NCBI RefSeq assembly: GCF_030445035.2
Contig: NC_080680.1
Location: 112,680,228-112,744,227, forward strand
Length of the DNA stretch: 64,000 bases
Reading direction: 5' to 3'
Origin: Dasypus novemcinctus
Taxonomy: Eukaryota; Chordata; Mammalia; Cingulata; Dasypodidae
The notes below the pieces were generated by a model that saw only the letters and a list, made by a program, of their open reading frames with translations, did no database searches and had not been told where the DNA came from. This document shows, piece by piece, positions 34,240 through 45,976 of the stretch. The first letter of the stretch is position 1. Every line of letters starts with the position of its first letter. A program made the translations under genes and the position numbers.

Positions 34240-37200
34240 TTATCATAAGCGAAGTGGAAACAAAGTGATTCCTATGTGATGAGTAGCTCATTCTGAAATA
34301 CAGGTAGGATGATCTTTAGAAGTTGCTTGGGACTTCATGGCCACAATAACTTGATGAAGTGGACAAGATCAAGTTGTTAAGAAGGAAGATAATAACAATA
34401 ACAGGAAAAAGGATGGAAAAAAATCATTGGGTTGGAATTTTATAGGAGAGACGGAGAGGACTTGAAAGAAAGAGCGATATTTGGACATTCAAAAAGTAAA
34501 CACAGATCCTACCAAATTCGATTGCTGCTTGTACCATTTTAATATTACACACAACCCACTGTTATAAAATATATCCTCAAGCCCAGCAGGGCATCATTGT
34601 CAACTCAGACCACCATGTCTATGGTGCTTATCCACTCCCCCAGATCCCCCAAAGTTTCATTATTCTCCTTGGCCACATTTTACATGAACGTAGATATTTT
34701 CAGCAGCTTATTACATCCCATTGAGTTATTAGCACCTTCTAGAGTTCTTCATGATTTCATCTCCTTAATATGTATCCTTTTGGAAACAGAATATAGTATA
34801 ACACAACTAAGATGGGGCCTGTGTGCCTTTCCTTGCATATCTTCAATCACAACATTAACTAGGGGTAGGAGGCTGGTAACATGGGGTTTATTGTGGATTT
34901 TCACAATGATTCTCTTTGCATCTCCCAAAGAGTTCTGTTTTTAATAAACTTTACTAGAAACGTGACAGTATCAAAAAGAATAATGATGTACAATGTATAT
35001 GAATGAATCCTAATAAATGGGGATTAGACAATGTTTTTGCTTACATAAATGGGCTGATTCATAGTTGATATCATTTTTTTAGTGGAAAAATTTGTTAGGT
35101 GAAGCAAGGGGGTCTGGGTGAAGGCTTTAGAATGGGGTTGTCTTATAGTAAAGAAAAATTCATGAATACCTATGCAGTCAAACACAGCTTGAAGGCAACC
35201 TTACCTGGTGCTCCACTCAAACATGGGCCGAATCAGTGAAAAATAGAGGCTCTACGAATAGCAAACATCCATCCTTTTGAATCCCCATGAAAAACAGACT
35301 GAATCCTGGTATATCTGTGGTCTGGGGTGATAATTCCTAAATTGGGGAACTTGAGACCCTAACTCTGCTTGTTTGTAAAATCGGTTCCACCAAGCTGCTG
35401 ATAGTGTTGTGCTCACCGCATGGGACACACGGAGGCAGATCAGTTTTAACACCCTGTCCTCTTAGCGACAAAATGACCTTCAGTAATAACCATGAAATGA
35501 GTGAATAATAATAGTGATGAGAGAAGAAATGCAGATACAATTTTTCCTTGAACTTCATGTCCATAAAATCATGCCTGTAAAAAATATTAAATTCCCAAAA
35601 AGGAAAAAAAAAAGGAAAGAACCAATAGTTTTTAATTGCATTAAAGTCGTTTTTGAAAAAAGGGAACACTTACACGTACATTTACATAGCATTCTAGTTT
35701 GTTTTTGTGCCTTCTGCAGATCTGTCAACGAACTTTTCCAAAATTGATCTCTTATTTCTCTTTCTGTTCAATAGATGGAATGGCCAGACTTGTCGCTCTA
35801 TCTTTCCTCATAGTTTGATAAAAAAAATTCCTTGAAATTTCACTAATTTTAATTTCAAAAAAGTTCTTTCACAAGCAACAGACATATGAAGAATTCAGAG
35901 AAATCTTAAACATAAACATAAGTTTGGCAGATTCATAAAAATCCTAATATATAATAAATTCTGGAAATTTTTATACTGGCCATGTCTTTGTTTCTTTGTC
36001 TTTCTACTGTCTTTCAAATGGCTCTGGCATAAAAACATTCCACTCAAATACCTTTGCCAGAAAATTTATCAGCTATGTCTATTACATTTTGTAAAATGTT
36101 CTGCAAAAATCAGGGTAAATGGCTGAATGATAAGTAATATTGACATTATTTGAGCAATTGCTTTAGCACAATTGTCCAGTTCCTTGTGAAATGATTGAGG
36201 CAATCAAACCTTGTCTTTTCTACAATTTCTCTGAGTTGAACTTCAAGGATTAATTTTAAAACATGGTGTTTCATTGAACATTGGATTGTGCTGATTCTGG
36301 TTGTTTACAAATAGCATTGGTGTTTGATTAACTGTATATAAAATTTCGCACATTTCCTGTATGACCTACAGTTCGCGCTCACCAGTTGAAATATAACACC
36401 TTGTAGATTCCCTCCATTTCAGTGTTTGAAATTTTAAATGCAAATTAAATCTCCAAGTGGTCACAAAGGATGTCAGAAATGAAAAAACTATTGTTCTGTT
36501 TATTCATCGTTTTGGGTCACTGTGCTATTTTGTTCATTTAGAATCACCTGTTTAAACATGGGGATAGGTTTCCCACAGGGGATGGAGACATGATTTGCTC
36601 TTGAAGCCAACTGGACTGGGTCCAAATTGTCACAGCCTTACTCTCCACTTGAATGCATGTGTCTAGGTCTGGGAATGCTGGGGCTGACTGTATAACTGCG
36701 GGTTCTCCAAATTAACTTTTATTAAAGAATGTGCAACAGAAAATGTGTTAATTTAAGGCTTACATATTTATCATTAAAACTCAGTAGTAACTACAACAAT
36801 TGTTTTAGAATTTAGACCAACCAGAGCTTTTTTTGTGGAAGAGTGTTTTGTCACAGACATAGTTTAAAATTTATAGCTCAAGGTGATCATAAAAAGCATA
36901 CCAACTTTTCAGGCTATCTTGGTATTGTTAAATTCTCTACAGGCAATGCGTCCTTCGTTGTTTGTTTCCAGGGTAAGACCACTTGCACATCCTGCCCTTT
37001 GTACCTCACAGGTTTGGGAAATCTACTAGGATAAGGGCTGGCCTGTGTTAGGTTTCGACAAATTCTAGTTTCCTTTCTTTAAACATTTTTTAAAATTTAG
37101 TTACCCCCAAAAAAAATTTGTCCTGCAATGTATTTATCAACGTGGGCATATATGTATGTATTTCCATACATTCACACATTTCCATGTATTTATACACATT

Positions 37201-37325
37201 TCCCATTGGACCTTGGGAATATAAGGATAACTGGCCTGGCAGTCTGTGCTTTGAGGAAGCTACCGTCCCAATAATGAATAAATTATTTTTTTAAAGCTTT
37301 AGCCCTCATTGGAAGTTATCTTAAT
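34240..37325. other. Unassigned DNA, no gene recognised
   Basis: About 3 kb of AT-rich sequence without a repeat that I can name. The longest frames (115 and 110 residues) have no domain or splice context I can support. Possibly older unique sequence. Confidence 0.45.
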
Positions 37326-37329
37326 GTAT

Positions 37330-37900
37330 CTTAAAGATAAGGACGACTCAAGTAACAGAAGCACCCCCTAAAAGTGGCTTAAACTGTATGGACATTTATT
37401 GTTGGATTAGCATCCTGTCCAGAAGGTGAGGACCTGGGGGTTCATTTGGCAGCTGAACAAGGTAATCAAGGATTCTGATTTTTTTGGTCCTTTGGTTCTA
37501 CCATTCTTAGTTTGTTTGCAATGTCACCCCTCACGGTCACAAAATAGGAGCTGCAGATCTGACCATCATGCTCTCACAGAATAACCTCCCAAGAGGGAAG
37601 CAAGATTGCAGGTGAGGCAGCAAAAGGACTCTCTCCAAGTGTCTCTGTATTATCAGGAAGGGACATCCTTCCACAGAACTCCCCAGCGACTTCTCCCTAT
37701 GTCTAATAGGTTAGGATTGGGTCCTTATGTCTCACTGACTCAATCCTGAGTAAGTCACTGAGGAAGGGAAATGGGGTTGCCATGATTGGTTCACACCAAG
37801 CAATATTTTATCTGGACCCGTGCACATGGCTGCATAAATAAAATCAGAGTTGTGTTAGTAAAGAACAGGCGGTGTGACCGTTGGACCAGGTAGTCAATAG
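37330..37900. repeat. Possible ancient interspersed repeat
   Basis: 'aagtggcttaaactgtatggacatttattg' and later 'ttggttcacaccaagcaat' look like eroded LTR or DNA-transposon sequence. Tentative. Confidence 0.3.
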
Positions 37901-38859
37901 TATCTGCATATCTGGAGAATTTTGGGCCATCAGGAGAACTGTGTGCAAACCCTGTGAGGGTGTGCTCTGTCAGATTACTCTCTCAGTTACTTCTTTGTGA
38001 ATAATAATTGCACTTGACCCTCTATAGTTCATACACATTCCTGAGCCAGAGACCCAAACCCTGGTCAGAGACATTCTAAAGTCTGCCTGCTGTCTACAAA
38101 AATTTGAGTCAAGTCCCTTTTCAGTTCTTTAGTCTCCTAACTTTAAAGTGAGGGGGTTGGGATTTGATGAATTTCCAGGTTCTTTCTTGTTCAGACACTG
38201 CATGAAACAGTACACTGATGTCCAGTGTTTATCAATGAGAGCAGCCTCTACTTAACGACAGCCTCATCAAGGGTCAGACAAGATTCTCTTGCGGTCCTGA
38301 TGCGTGCCTCTACGGAGGGAGTGAGCGAAGCCATTTGCCCAGGCCTTTTAATGACTAATAGAGACCCACCCCTCTCCATGGAATGCCAGCTGGTAAAGCA
38401 AAAATTTTTCTTGCCTCAGAATTATTTCAGTCCAGCTACTATTGCTATAGCATAAACATGAGACAAATCTTCCCAGCTATGTGGAAAACCAGAGGCCTGG
38501 ATGTAATTCAGAAGGCATAAGTCATTGTAGCAATTCAAGTGCTTCCCTCCCCCTGAAGGACTCCAGCCATTTAATGTACGATCCACCCACATAAAACTCC
38601 TTGAAGAATGGACAAGTCGAAATTCCCCATAGAGCTGTACCTGCTTTTGTAAGGAGAAAGTTTACTACAAATCATTGTCTGGGATGTTTATAAGGACACA
38701 TCAAGATAAATCCTTTTAGATAGCTAAGGACACTTTGAGGCACTTGAGAGATGAGTTTTCTTCAGGAGACACAAGTGATTCTTGTACTTTTCAATCTGTT
38801 CTCCTAGGTTCTCTCCAGACTTTCCCAATGTAATACAGCAGGAGAAATATGGCGGAATC

Positions 38860-39130
38860 AAATACTCCTGGTTGAAATGCTTCCTTTTGTCATTTATTAT
38901 CTGTATGATCCTAGGCAAGGTATTAAACCCTCGCCCAGTCTTGGTTCTGCCATCTTTGCCATAGGAATGGGTAAAGTCAGTAAAACAGATTTCCCCAGAG
39001 AAGGCTTGGTATCAAAACACAAGAAGATGTTGGGTGGATGCCTGCTCCTAACTGTGTGGTCTTGGCAAAGGCACTTCCTTTCTTTGGGTTTAAGGTCATG
39101 TGTACCCTGTGAGGGAGTGGACCCAACTCA
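38860..39130 (+). repeat. Two MIR-like relics
   Basis: 'tctgtatgatcctaggcaaggtattaaaccc' and then 'ctaactgtgtggtcttggcaaaggcacttcc' are both MIR core phrases about 150 bases apart. Confidence 0.6.
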
Positions 39131-39379
39131 AGTAACCCGAGATTCTATGCTTCAGTTGTCAAATAAATCATCCCAAGGGAAGGCCACATGTCAAAGAAGA
39201 AAGGAACCCGAGAGAGACTAGAGACTGAGCTGCACTAAACTAGGCTTAGATACTCTTCAGGAGGGTGATAGCAAGATCAATGGCAATGTTAGGACCACTG
39301 ATGGATAGCTTCAGGGCCTTCTGCATGACAGAGTGTCCCCAGCCCTCCTGAACATCTGGCTTTTGAAGATTTCCCCTTA

Positions 39380-39560
39380 ATCACAACCAAGGTGGTGAAA
39401 AGTAAAATTCCCGAACAGATAAGGTAGTTTAGCATCAAGAATATGAAAGAATGCCTACGAATCAGTAAGAAAAAGGCAAACAACCTAGTTAAAAAGTGGA
39501 CCAAAGTTCACCCCCACCTCGCTGAAAAAAGAAACAGAATGATAAGTAAACGTAAAAAGC
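39380..39560 (+). repeat. L1M fragment
   Basis: 'aagaatatgaaagaatgcctacgaatcagtaag' and 'aaggcaaacaacctagttaaaaagtgg' correspond to the end of L1 ORF2. Confidence 0.75.
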
Positions 39561-39652
39561 TGTCCCCACAGGAACCCCATTTTAGAAGCGTAACATAGAT
39601 CTGCTGTTTAAAGAACTGCAGAATTTTAGCCTCAAAGGCTCTGGTCTTTTCT

Positions 39653-40048
39653 TTTCTTTTTCCAAATTCTACTCAATTTATTCATTTTTTAAAAAATATT
39701 ACATTCAAAAAATATGAGGTCCCCATTCACCCCCACTGCCCCCACCCCACCACTCCCCCCACAGTAACACTCTCCCCCATCATCATGACACATCCATTGC
39801 ATCTGGTGAGTACATCTCTGGGCATCGCTGCACCCCATGGCCTGTGGTCCACACCATAGCCCACACTCTCCCACATTCCATCCAGGGGGCCTTAGGAGGA
39901 CATACAATGTCTGGCAATTGTCCCTGGAGCACCACCCAGGACAACTCCAAGTCCCGAAAATGCCTCCACTTCTCATCTCTTCCTCCCATTCCCTGCACCC
40001 AGCAGCCACCATGGCCACTTTTTCCACACCAATGCCACATTTTCTCGA
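39653..40048 (-). mobile_element. X-repeat, 5'-truncated retrocopy
   Basis: A 396-bp minus-strand copy. A T-rich tail follows the left duplication, then 'aatatgaggtccccattcaccccc' and so on to 'atggccactttttccacacc'. The 13-bp duplication tctggtcttttct lies at 39640-39652 and 40049-40061. Open frames of about 90-112 residues over this region are repeat-derived. Confidence 0.92.
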
Positions 40049-40064
40049 TCTGGTCTTTTCTAAC

Positions 40065-40915
40065 TGCAGTTTTATATCTACTGGTAATTTTCAGCATGCG
40101 TGCAATATGTTCCATGTAAGTTAGACTTTTTATAGGAGCTAAGTGTGTGCAAGTGGGTATTGGAGCATTTATTGCTTTAATATTCCAAATATCCTTTTAA
40201 GAGTTATTTTTAGCCATTAAAATGTATCCTGAAGCACAAAAATTTAGGGCATTGAGATCAAATAACTTAAAGAGAAGTATTTCCTTATCTCTTGTTTGAT
40301 AGAAGGCATAGCTCTCATTTCTGTGACTTCTTCTAACTTCTCAAAACGACACACCGAAGGAATATGCTTAATAGTTGGCAGGAAGGCTTAGTACCTCAGG
40401 GAGGAAATCTATTACCATTTCAGGACTTCCATGAAGGCGCTGTCCAAACCACAGTGAGCACGATAAACCATAAATTAAGCTGACCTCCTGCTGATGTGCA
40501 CGGGGCACCATCAGAATCTATTTCCAAACGACGCGAAAGGGACCATGTGGAATCCTTTGACTTCTGGAGCATCAGCCTGAATGGAGAACCTGTTTTTTAT
40601 TATGGTAGGGAATAAAAAAAATAATAATGTTTAACTATTCACTGACTTTAATGGAACACAGATTTGGTTTGTCTTGGAAATGACTGTTCAGCATTATAAT
40701 TACAATTTGTTTGCATTGTCAGTGAAGGCACACAGTGGACTTGGCTTCCAAACCACAGAGGCAAAGAACAAAGAGGATGAGCACTGAGATAAGTGTGTGT
40801 GTACACACACGTACACACATACATCACTCGCTCATTTGCAATTCGTGACACTTTGGAACTGGGATGTTTTTTAAAATTTTTTTTTCAAAAGGCAACATCC
40901 ACTCTCTGACAAACT
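40065..40915. other. Unassigned DNA
   Basis: No gene or repeat recognised except short CA/TACA repeats at about 40793-40822. Confidence 0.4.
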
Positions 40916-40990
40916 CATAAATCATTTTATTTCTCTGCTGCAGAGCAAGAGCAGCAATCTTTGAGTCTCTGCTTATTTGGCAAGTGCATC

Positions 40991-41241
40991 TCATGCTGAA
41001 ATAAACCTGCTGTCAAGTTTGACAAGAAGGTCACATTCCCCAAATGTACATGCTTTGCAATGCTCATCCAGAGGTGAATCATTTCGGATAATGCCCTCAT
41101 CAAACATCCCTTGCTCAGTTCCCAAGGCCATCTTTTGGAATTCTGTCAGTGTAGCCCTTTCACCACTTCGGAGGGCTTTAAAAATTTTCACCCAATGAGT
41201 AAATGTGATAGTCAAATCTGGAAGGAACCCAAATGGAGCAG
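40991..41241 (-). other. Candidate terminal exon or gene relic, not recognised
   Basis: On the minus strand an open frame of about 75 codons lies 3' of a plausible splice acceptor (pyrimidine-rich tract, then ttccttccag, ending near 41216). It closes at a TGA at 40991. The peptide is non-repetitive, with segments WVKIFKALRSGERA, TEFQKMALGTEQG and CKACTFGECDLLVKL. A CxxCxxxxC cluster sits near the C end. An AATAAA lies on the minus strand about 65 bases after the stop (the TTTATT near 40926). It lacks the words of any repeat I know. I do not recognise the family. It may be a real last exon, a relic, or chance. If real, GACAGCAG|GT near the end could instead be a donor. Confidence 0.3.
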
Positions 41242-41559
41242 GGGAAATGAAGCAGATCCCAGCTGATGAGGTTCTGCAAAGCACCATGTGTTAACTCTGG
41301 GGCTTTCACTGTTTTCTCTTACAAACCGTAATCCTAGGCAGAGTGGATATTGCAGGAGGCATGCGGCTGTTGCTGTAAATTATTCAGTGCCCTGTGTTTC
41401 GTCGACCAGGCCTTTGTACTCTCTATTCTCTCTCCCTGAAATGTGCATCCTCCAGGTCTTTGCCTGGCTGACTTCCTCTCATCCTTTAGGCCTCAATGCT
41501 TTAATTCTGATAGTTATTCTTTGAGTTCACTGCTGCCAGTACACCTTGTAAGAGATCAA

Positions 41560-41665
41560 GAAACTGGAGCTCAAAGAGTCCATGTACTTTGTCAACTGGT
41601 TAGTAAATAGTAGAGACAGGATTCAGACCCACAAGTCTGAATTCTGAGCCCATGTTCTTAAATCA
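41560..41665 (-). repeat. MIR relic
   Basis: 'agaaactggagctcaaagagtcc', 'gtcaactggttagtaaatag', 'caggattcagacccacaagtctg' in reverse MIR order. Confidence 0.7.
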
Positions 41666-41689
41666 GGCATTATGCTATGTAGGTCTTTG

Positions 41690-42460
41690 ATCTAGAAGAG
41701 ATCTCAAACTAGTGCAGAAGGAAAGTTAGGTGTGTGAAACATACTTTCAGACATACTATTGTAGTTCTTACAAATGAGTGCCAGAATGGACATGTAGAAA
41801 CGAGGCTGTGGGAGCCCAGGAACTTCCAGAAGGAAGCAAACCCTGAGTTGAGACTTGAAGAATTACTAGAGGAGGAAAAGATATTCTCTATAAAGGGAAT
41901 ATCAGACAAAATGGTAAATGGCTATGAAGTAGCAAGAATTGTGGAGAAAGGTCCTCTGAGGAGTTTAGTATTTCTCAGGCATTACTGTAATGAAGATAAG
42001 AGTCAAAGCGGAGCCTGGAGAATCTTGTAGGACTCTGTAAGATGAAATATGTCAAGTTACGATGTCTCCAACTCAGGGACTAACACAGAGTGACTGAAAG
42101 GTTTTAGGTGGCAGAATGACATGATCAGGCTTGACTTTTAAGAATGTCACAGTGGTTGCCATGTGAAGAATGCACTGGAACGGGGTGAGAGGAGAGGAAG
42201 GAAGACCTTGTAGGAAGGTATTATAACAGACCAGGTAAAAGATGCTGTGATGCTGAAGCAGGGCAGTGGTAGTAGACAGGGAGGGGGTATGAGTCTGAGT
42301 CAGGAAGATATAGAAGATTCGATCAGGAAGGCTTGGATTTGGAGGTGGAGAGGTTGAAAGGTGAGTGTAGGTGTCCTCCCAGGTTCCTGGCTTATGTTCT
42401 CTGGGTGGATGGTGGTGTCATTCATAGGGAAAGGGAGCCAGATTTTGTGTGTGTGGGGGG
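41690..42460 (-). repeat. L2 relic, long
   Basis: About 770 bases of reverse L2 in the expected order: 'gagacttgaagaattact', 'gtagga...ctctgtaag', 'ggtggcagaatgacatgatcaggcttgac', 'cctcccaggttcctggctta' and 'tgggtggatggtggtgtcattca'. The 98-residue + strand frame inside is antisense to the LINE and not a gene. Confidence 0.85.
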
Positions 42461-42469
42461 GAAAGGCTA

Positions 42470-43295
42470 AACCACCTCAGTTTAGTACATGATGACTTTT
42501 AAGAGCCAGTGGATCCTGGAGGGGTAAGTTTCCTCAGTCCTGAGGGCTGACCAAACTGGGATCATGATTGGTAATTTAAGAGCCTATAAGAGGTTGTTAA
42601 AACCCTCACTGCAAGGAAAGAGTGTATAGAGAGAAAAGCGTCCTTTGACAAACCCATGCTGCTCCACAGAGCTTACGGGATGGTGAAAGAAAGAGGAGCC
42701 ACAGAAGAGACCTGGATCAGAAGGAGGCCAGATGCAGAAGCAGGGGCCAGGCGCGAGGCCACCTCAGGAGCCTGCAGCTGTCCTGTCTTCTGTGAAACCC
42801 TGGCCACTTCCTCCTTGGGGATGAAAAGAAGTAAACAGAGGGACTTATGGAAATCATTGTGGGCCCATCATTGATCCAAGTGTGCTGGGGCGAGGTGGTC
42901 CAGCAAGGGAGGGCATAAAACATATTCTGAGAAATTAAAACTGTCTTTGAAGGAGGTGTGGAAAACTTTTCAATGTTTTTCTTAGCAAAACCCACAGAAT
43001 TGGAGTTTCGTTTAAATGACAAGAACATTTCAAAAGCAATAACTGTTTTTTTTTTTTTTGTTTTTTTTTTCACAGATCTAGCTCTATGTTTCTATGGTGG
43101 TAACTTTCACAAAGTTATGGCCCGTAATTATGACAGTGTGTCCATTGTTAAATAGAAAATGAAGTAGGGAGGAAAATATTTTTATTTTCACCAGTAACCA
43201 TGCAAAGGTTTGGTTTATGAAATGATTGTCTCATTAGCCTTCATTTGTGGCTGGCCATTCCCATTCCCATTGAGATTCAACAACTTTTTAATGCA
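42470..43295. other. Unassigned DNA
   Basis: No gene supported. An interrupted poly(T) tract lies at 43046-43070 and ends in a cacag trinucleotide-rich context that mimics an acceptor. Frames of 72-118 residues are not convincing. Confidence 0.4.
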
Positions 43296-43309
43296 TTCCT
43301 GCTTTATGC

Positions 43310-43485
43310 TGGAATTATGCTAGGAAATTTTATGTATAATACTTTAGTTAAATCTCACAACAGGTCTAGAATGAGGTCAGAGTCATTTTGCCCATTTTAC
43401 AGATGAAAAAATTTAGGTTGTAAGAGGTAACGTGTTTTGTTCAAGTTTACCCAGCCAATTAGGAGAGGGTAAGGATTTGAATACA
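43310..43485 (-). repeat. MIR SINE
   Basis: Reverse MIR: 'aaatctcacaacaggtctagaatgagg', 'cccattttacagatgaaaaaattta', 'ggtaacgtgttttgttcaag'. Confidence 0.85.
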
Positions 43486-43489
43486 TGTG

Positions 43490-43515
43490 TGCATGCACAC
43501 ACTCACACACACATT
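43490..43515. repeat. Short CA microsatellite
   Basis: (CA)n/(CACA)n run of about 25 bases. Confidence 0.8.
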
Positions 43516-43807
43516 TTAAATTCTAAGTCTAGTGGTTTGTTTGCTTTTTTCCTTTTAATACAACTGCTGTTTCTGATTCTAAAATGTGGATCACATCTTG
43601 GTGATTTTCCTAACTGAATAAATTGTTTCTTTAACTCTGAGCACCCCAATCCCACTGAATAAATGTACAAAAAAAAGGGGAATAAGTGCAATTGTGACCT
43701 TTATAAAATAATCATTCCTAGATCATCTGTGCAAATTATATTTGTCTACATATTTAAATTTTACATCCAGTTTCAGTTGCTAGTGTAAGGAGAAATTATT
43801 GGGTATT

Positions 43808-44257
43808 TGTGATGGTTAGGCTAATGTGTCAACTCGGCCAGGTAATTGTGCCCAGTTGTTTGGTCAAGCAAGGACTGGACTAACTGTAATACAAGGACAT
43901 TTATGGACCTTAGTCACCAGTGAGTTTACTGCCTAGATAGGTTATTACATCTACATCAGTCGGGGAGATTGCTGACAGCAATGTGTGATGCTTTATCTAA
44001 TCAGTTGAATGCCTTAAAATGGGAAGTGATTTCAGCATTCAGAAAGAATTTCCCAGCTTGTCTTTGGATAGCCAACATCTCCCAGGAACTCATAAAGGAC
44101 CTTCATTGGACTGTCATCGGAGTCCTGGTTTGCAGCCTGCCTGCAGAACCTGGACTTGTGCATCCCCATGGTCACGTGAGAGACTCTTATAAATTCTCAT
44201 ACTATTGACAGATACCTGCTGTTGATTCTGTTTCCCTGGAGAACCCTGACTAATACA
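43808..44257 (+). mobile_element. Solo ERVL-like LTR, family B, with 5-bp TSD
   Basis: A 450-bp LTR reading tgtgatggtt...gactaataca, so TG...CA at the ends. The perfect 5-bp duplication gtatt lies at 43803-43807 and 44258-44262, as expected of ERVL-class integrases. The closing words 'ttctgtttccctggagaaccctgac' are typical of a known mammalian LTR group. No internal region remains, so the provirus recombined to a solo LTR. The 79-residue frame inside is incidental. Confidence 0.9.
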
Positions 44258-44571
44258 GTATTATATAAAATCAATGATCTTTCTTAACAACTCCCTTGGG
44301 CCTAGAGAATTGTGGTGATTTACATAAATTCAGAACGTTATTCAATGTCAGGTTACCTCTGTGACATACTTCATCTATAAATATGCCTAAATATTTTTAA
44401 GGTGAGAGAACAAATCAACCTTAACTTAAAAATGTAAGTCTTAAAATACACAAGTTTCATATATAGAACAATGGAAATGTTTTGGTAATGGGTGGGGATG
44501 ATGGTAGCACAATATTGTGGATGTAATTAACAGCACTGAATTACGTATTTAAATATGGATAAAGGGAGGCA

Positions 44572-45028
44572 GATGTGGCTCAAGTGATGTGGCTTCTGCT
44601 TGCCATATGGGAAAGCCCGGGTTTGATCTCTGGGGCCTCCTGGTAAAAAAGAAAAAGAGAAAGCATGCCTGTGTGGTGAGCCAGTGCCTGCGTGGCAAGC
44701 CAAGTACCCACATGGTAAGCCAGTGCCCATGCAAGTGAATCACACAGCAAGATGATAATGCAGCAAAAGAGAGATGAAGGGGAGAGTCAAGGTGAAGCAG
44801 AGCAGAAACCAGCAACTGAGGTGGCACAGGTGACGGGGAACCTCTCTCCACATCAGAAGTCCCCAGGATCAAGTCCTGGTGAATCCTAGAGGATAAAAAA
44901 CAAGAAGAGAAGACAGAAAGAGATACAATCACACAGCTGAGTGGACATAGACAGCAAGGATGGCAGGGTGAGGGGAGAGGGGAAGGGGAAGAGGAAAAGC
45001 AAATCAAATAAAAAATAAATTTGTTTAA
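44572..45028 (+). mobile_element. DAS-type SINE
   Basis: Head 'gaggcagatgtggctcaagtg' with A-box and a B-box-like 'gggtttgatct', then the DAS body with 'gataatgcagcaaaagagagatg'. An inserted second segment has 'caggatcaagtcctggtg' (a further B-box-like word), and the end is 'gtggacatagacagcaagg' and an AAATAAA tail. It is longer than the 9404 copy and appears internally rearranged. Confidence 0.88.
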
Positions 45029-45029
45029 A

Positions 45030-45675
45030 AGAGGGGAAGTTTAGGTTCTATAAAAGGTGACAGAATAAAAATTTTGAAAATATTTGTGGAACTCCACTAT
45101 ACATGCAGTGAAACTTAAGTTAAACCGTGGACTATAGTTAATAGTACAATTATAAAAATGGGCTTTCATCAGTTGTACCAAATGTTCCACATCAATGCAA
45201 GATGTTAGTAATAGGGTAGTATATGGGAATCCTGTAATTTATACATGATAGTTCTGCAAACCCACAATTTCTCTAATAAAGAACAAAAAGGCCACTCATC
45301 ACAAGCATGCCTTCAGTAAAATAGTCTCCTCTTGCTGCCACAATGAGTTGGTTAACACAGGCCTTTGTTACTTCAGTGTCTACCTAGACCCAAGCACTTG
45401 GCTTGGCAAAATGCACATGATAACAGTCACTTTTCTTTTCTTCTTTTATTTCATTTTCCAAGGAAACAGAGTAGGCACTAAGTCTGTATATGGGAAGGAA
45501 ATTCTTGTGTTTTTTTGACCAGATTTGCTAGGGCATAAGAGGAGCCAATAAGCCTAAAACAGAAGTGAAATTGCTATACCAAAAATTGGACACACCAAAT
45601 TTTTGATGAGCACAGTGATTTTTAGCAAATCAAACAATGGCTTCTGGGGAGCATCAAAAGCCCCAGTGCTTGTTC
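45030..45675. other. Unassigned DNA
   Basis: No gene. Part of 45060-45290 ('aactccactatacatgcag', 'aatgttccacatcaatgcaagatg') resembles L1 3' sequence, without a firm call. Confidence 0.35.
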
Positions 45676-45684
45676 AGATCTCTC

Positions 45685-45955
45685 ATTCCTTTGACAAATG
45701 TTTCTTGAGTGCCTCCTCTAAGCTATGCTCTTACTAGACATAGTGGCATGACAAGGAACTTGATAGACATGGTTTTGCTGCAGCTCTCATAGACAGATAT
45801 TAAGCAGGTCATTGCGAGTGCCTGCTATGGCCACATATGTGTTTTATAGAGACATGTAGAGTGAGCATGAATCTTAGCAGTTGCCCAGATGTCTCATGTT
45901 TATTCCCTCAGAAGCAGCTCATGGTGAGTAGAAATCAAGCACTCAGTGGGAGACT
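45685..45955 (-). repeat. L2 relic
   Basis: 'cctttgacaaatgtttcttgagtgcctcc' then 'tgctgcagctctcatagacag': reverse L2 3' region. Confidence 0.65.
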
Positions 45956-45976
45956 TTCCTTTCTAATTGTTCTTTT

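Noticed and set aside
41734..42030. 98-residue + strand frame with a Glu-rich segment
   Set aside because: It lies within a long L2 relic, antisense to the LINE.
43046..43076. Poly(T) ending in cacag, resembling a splice acceptor
   Set aside because: The open frame after it has no protein features and no donor context.
44572..45028. A possible tRNA gene at the SINE head
   Set aside because: It has A- and B-box-like words but cannot fold as a tRNA, and it continues into a SINE body and A-rich tail.
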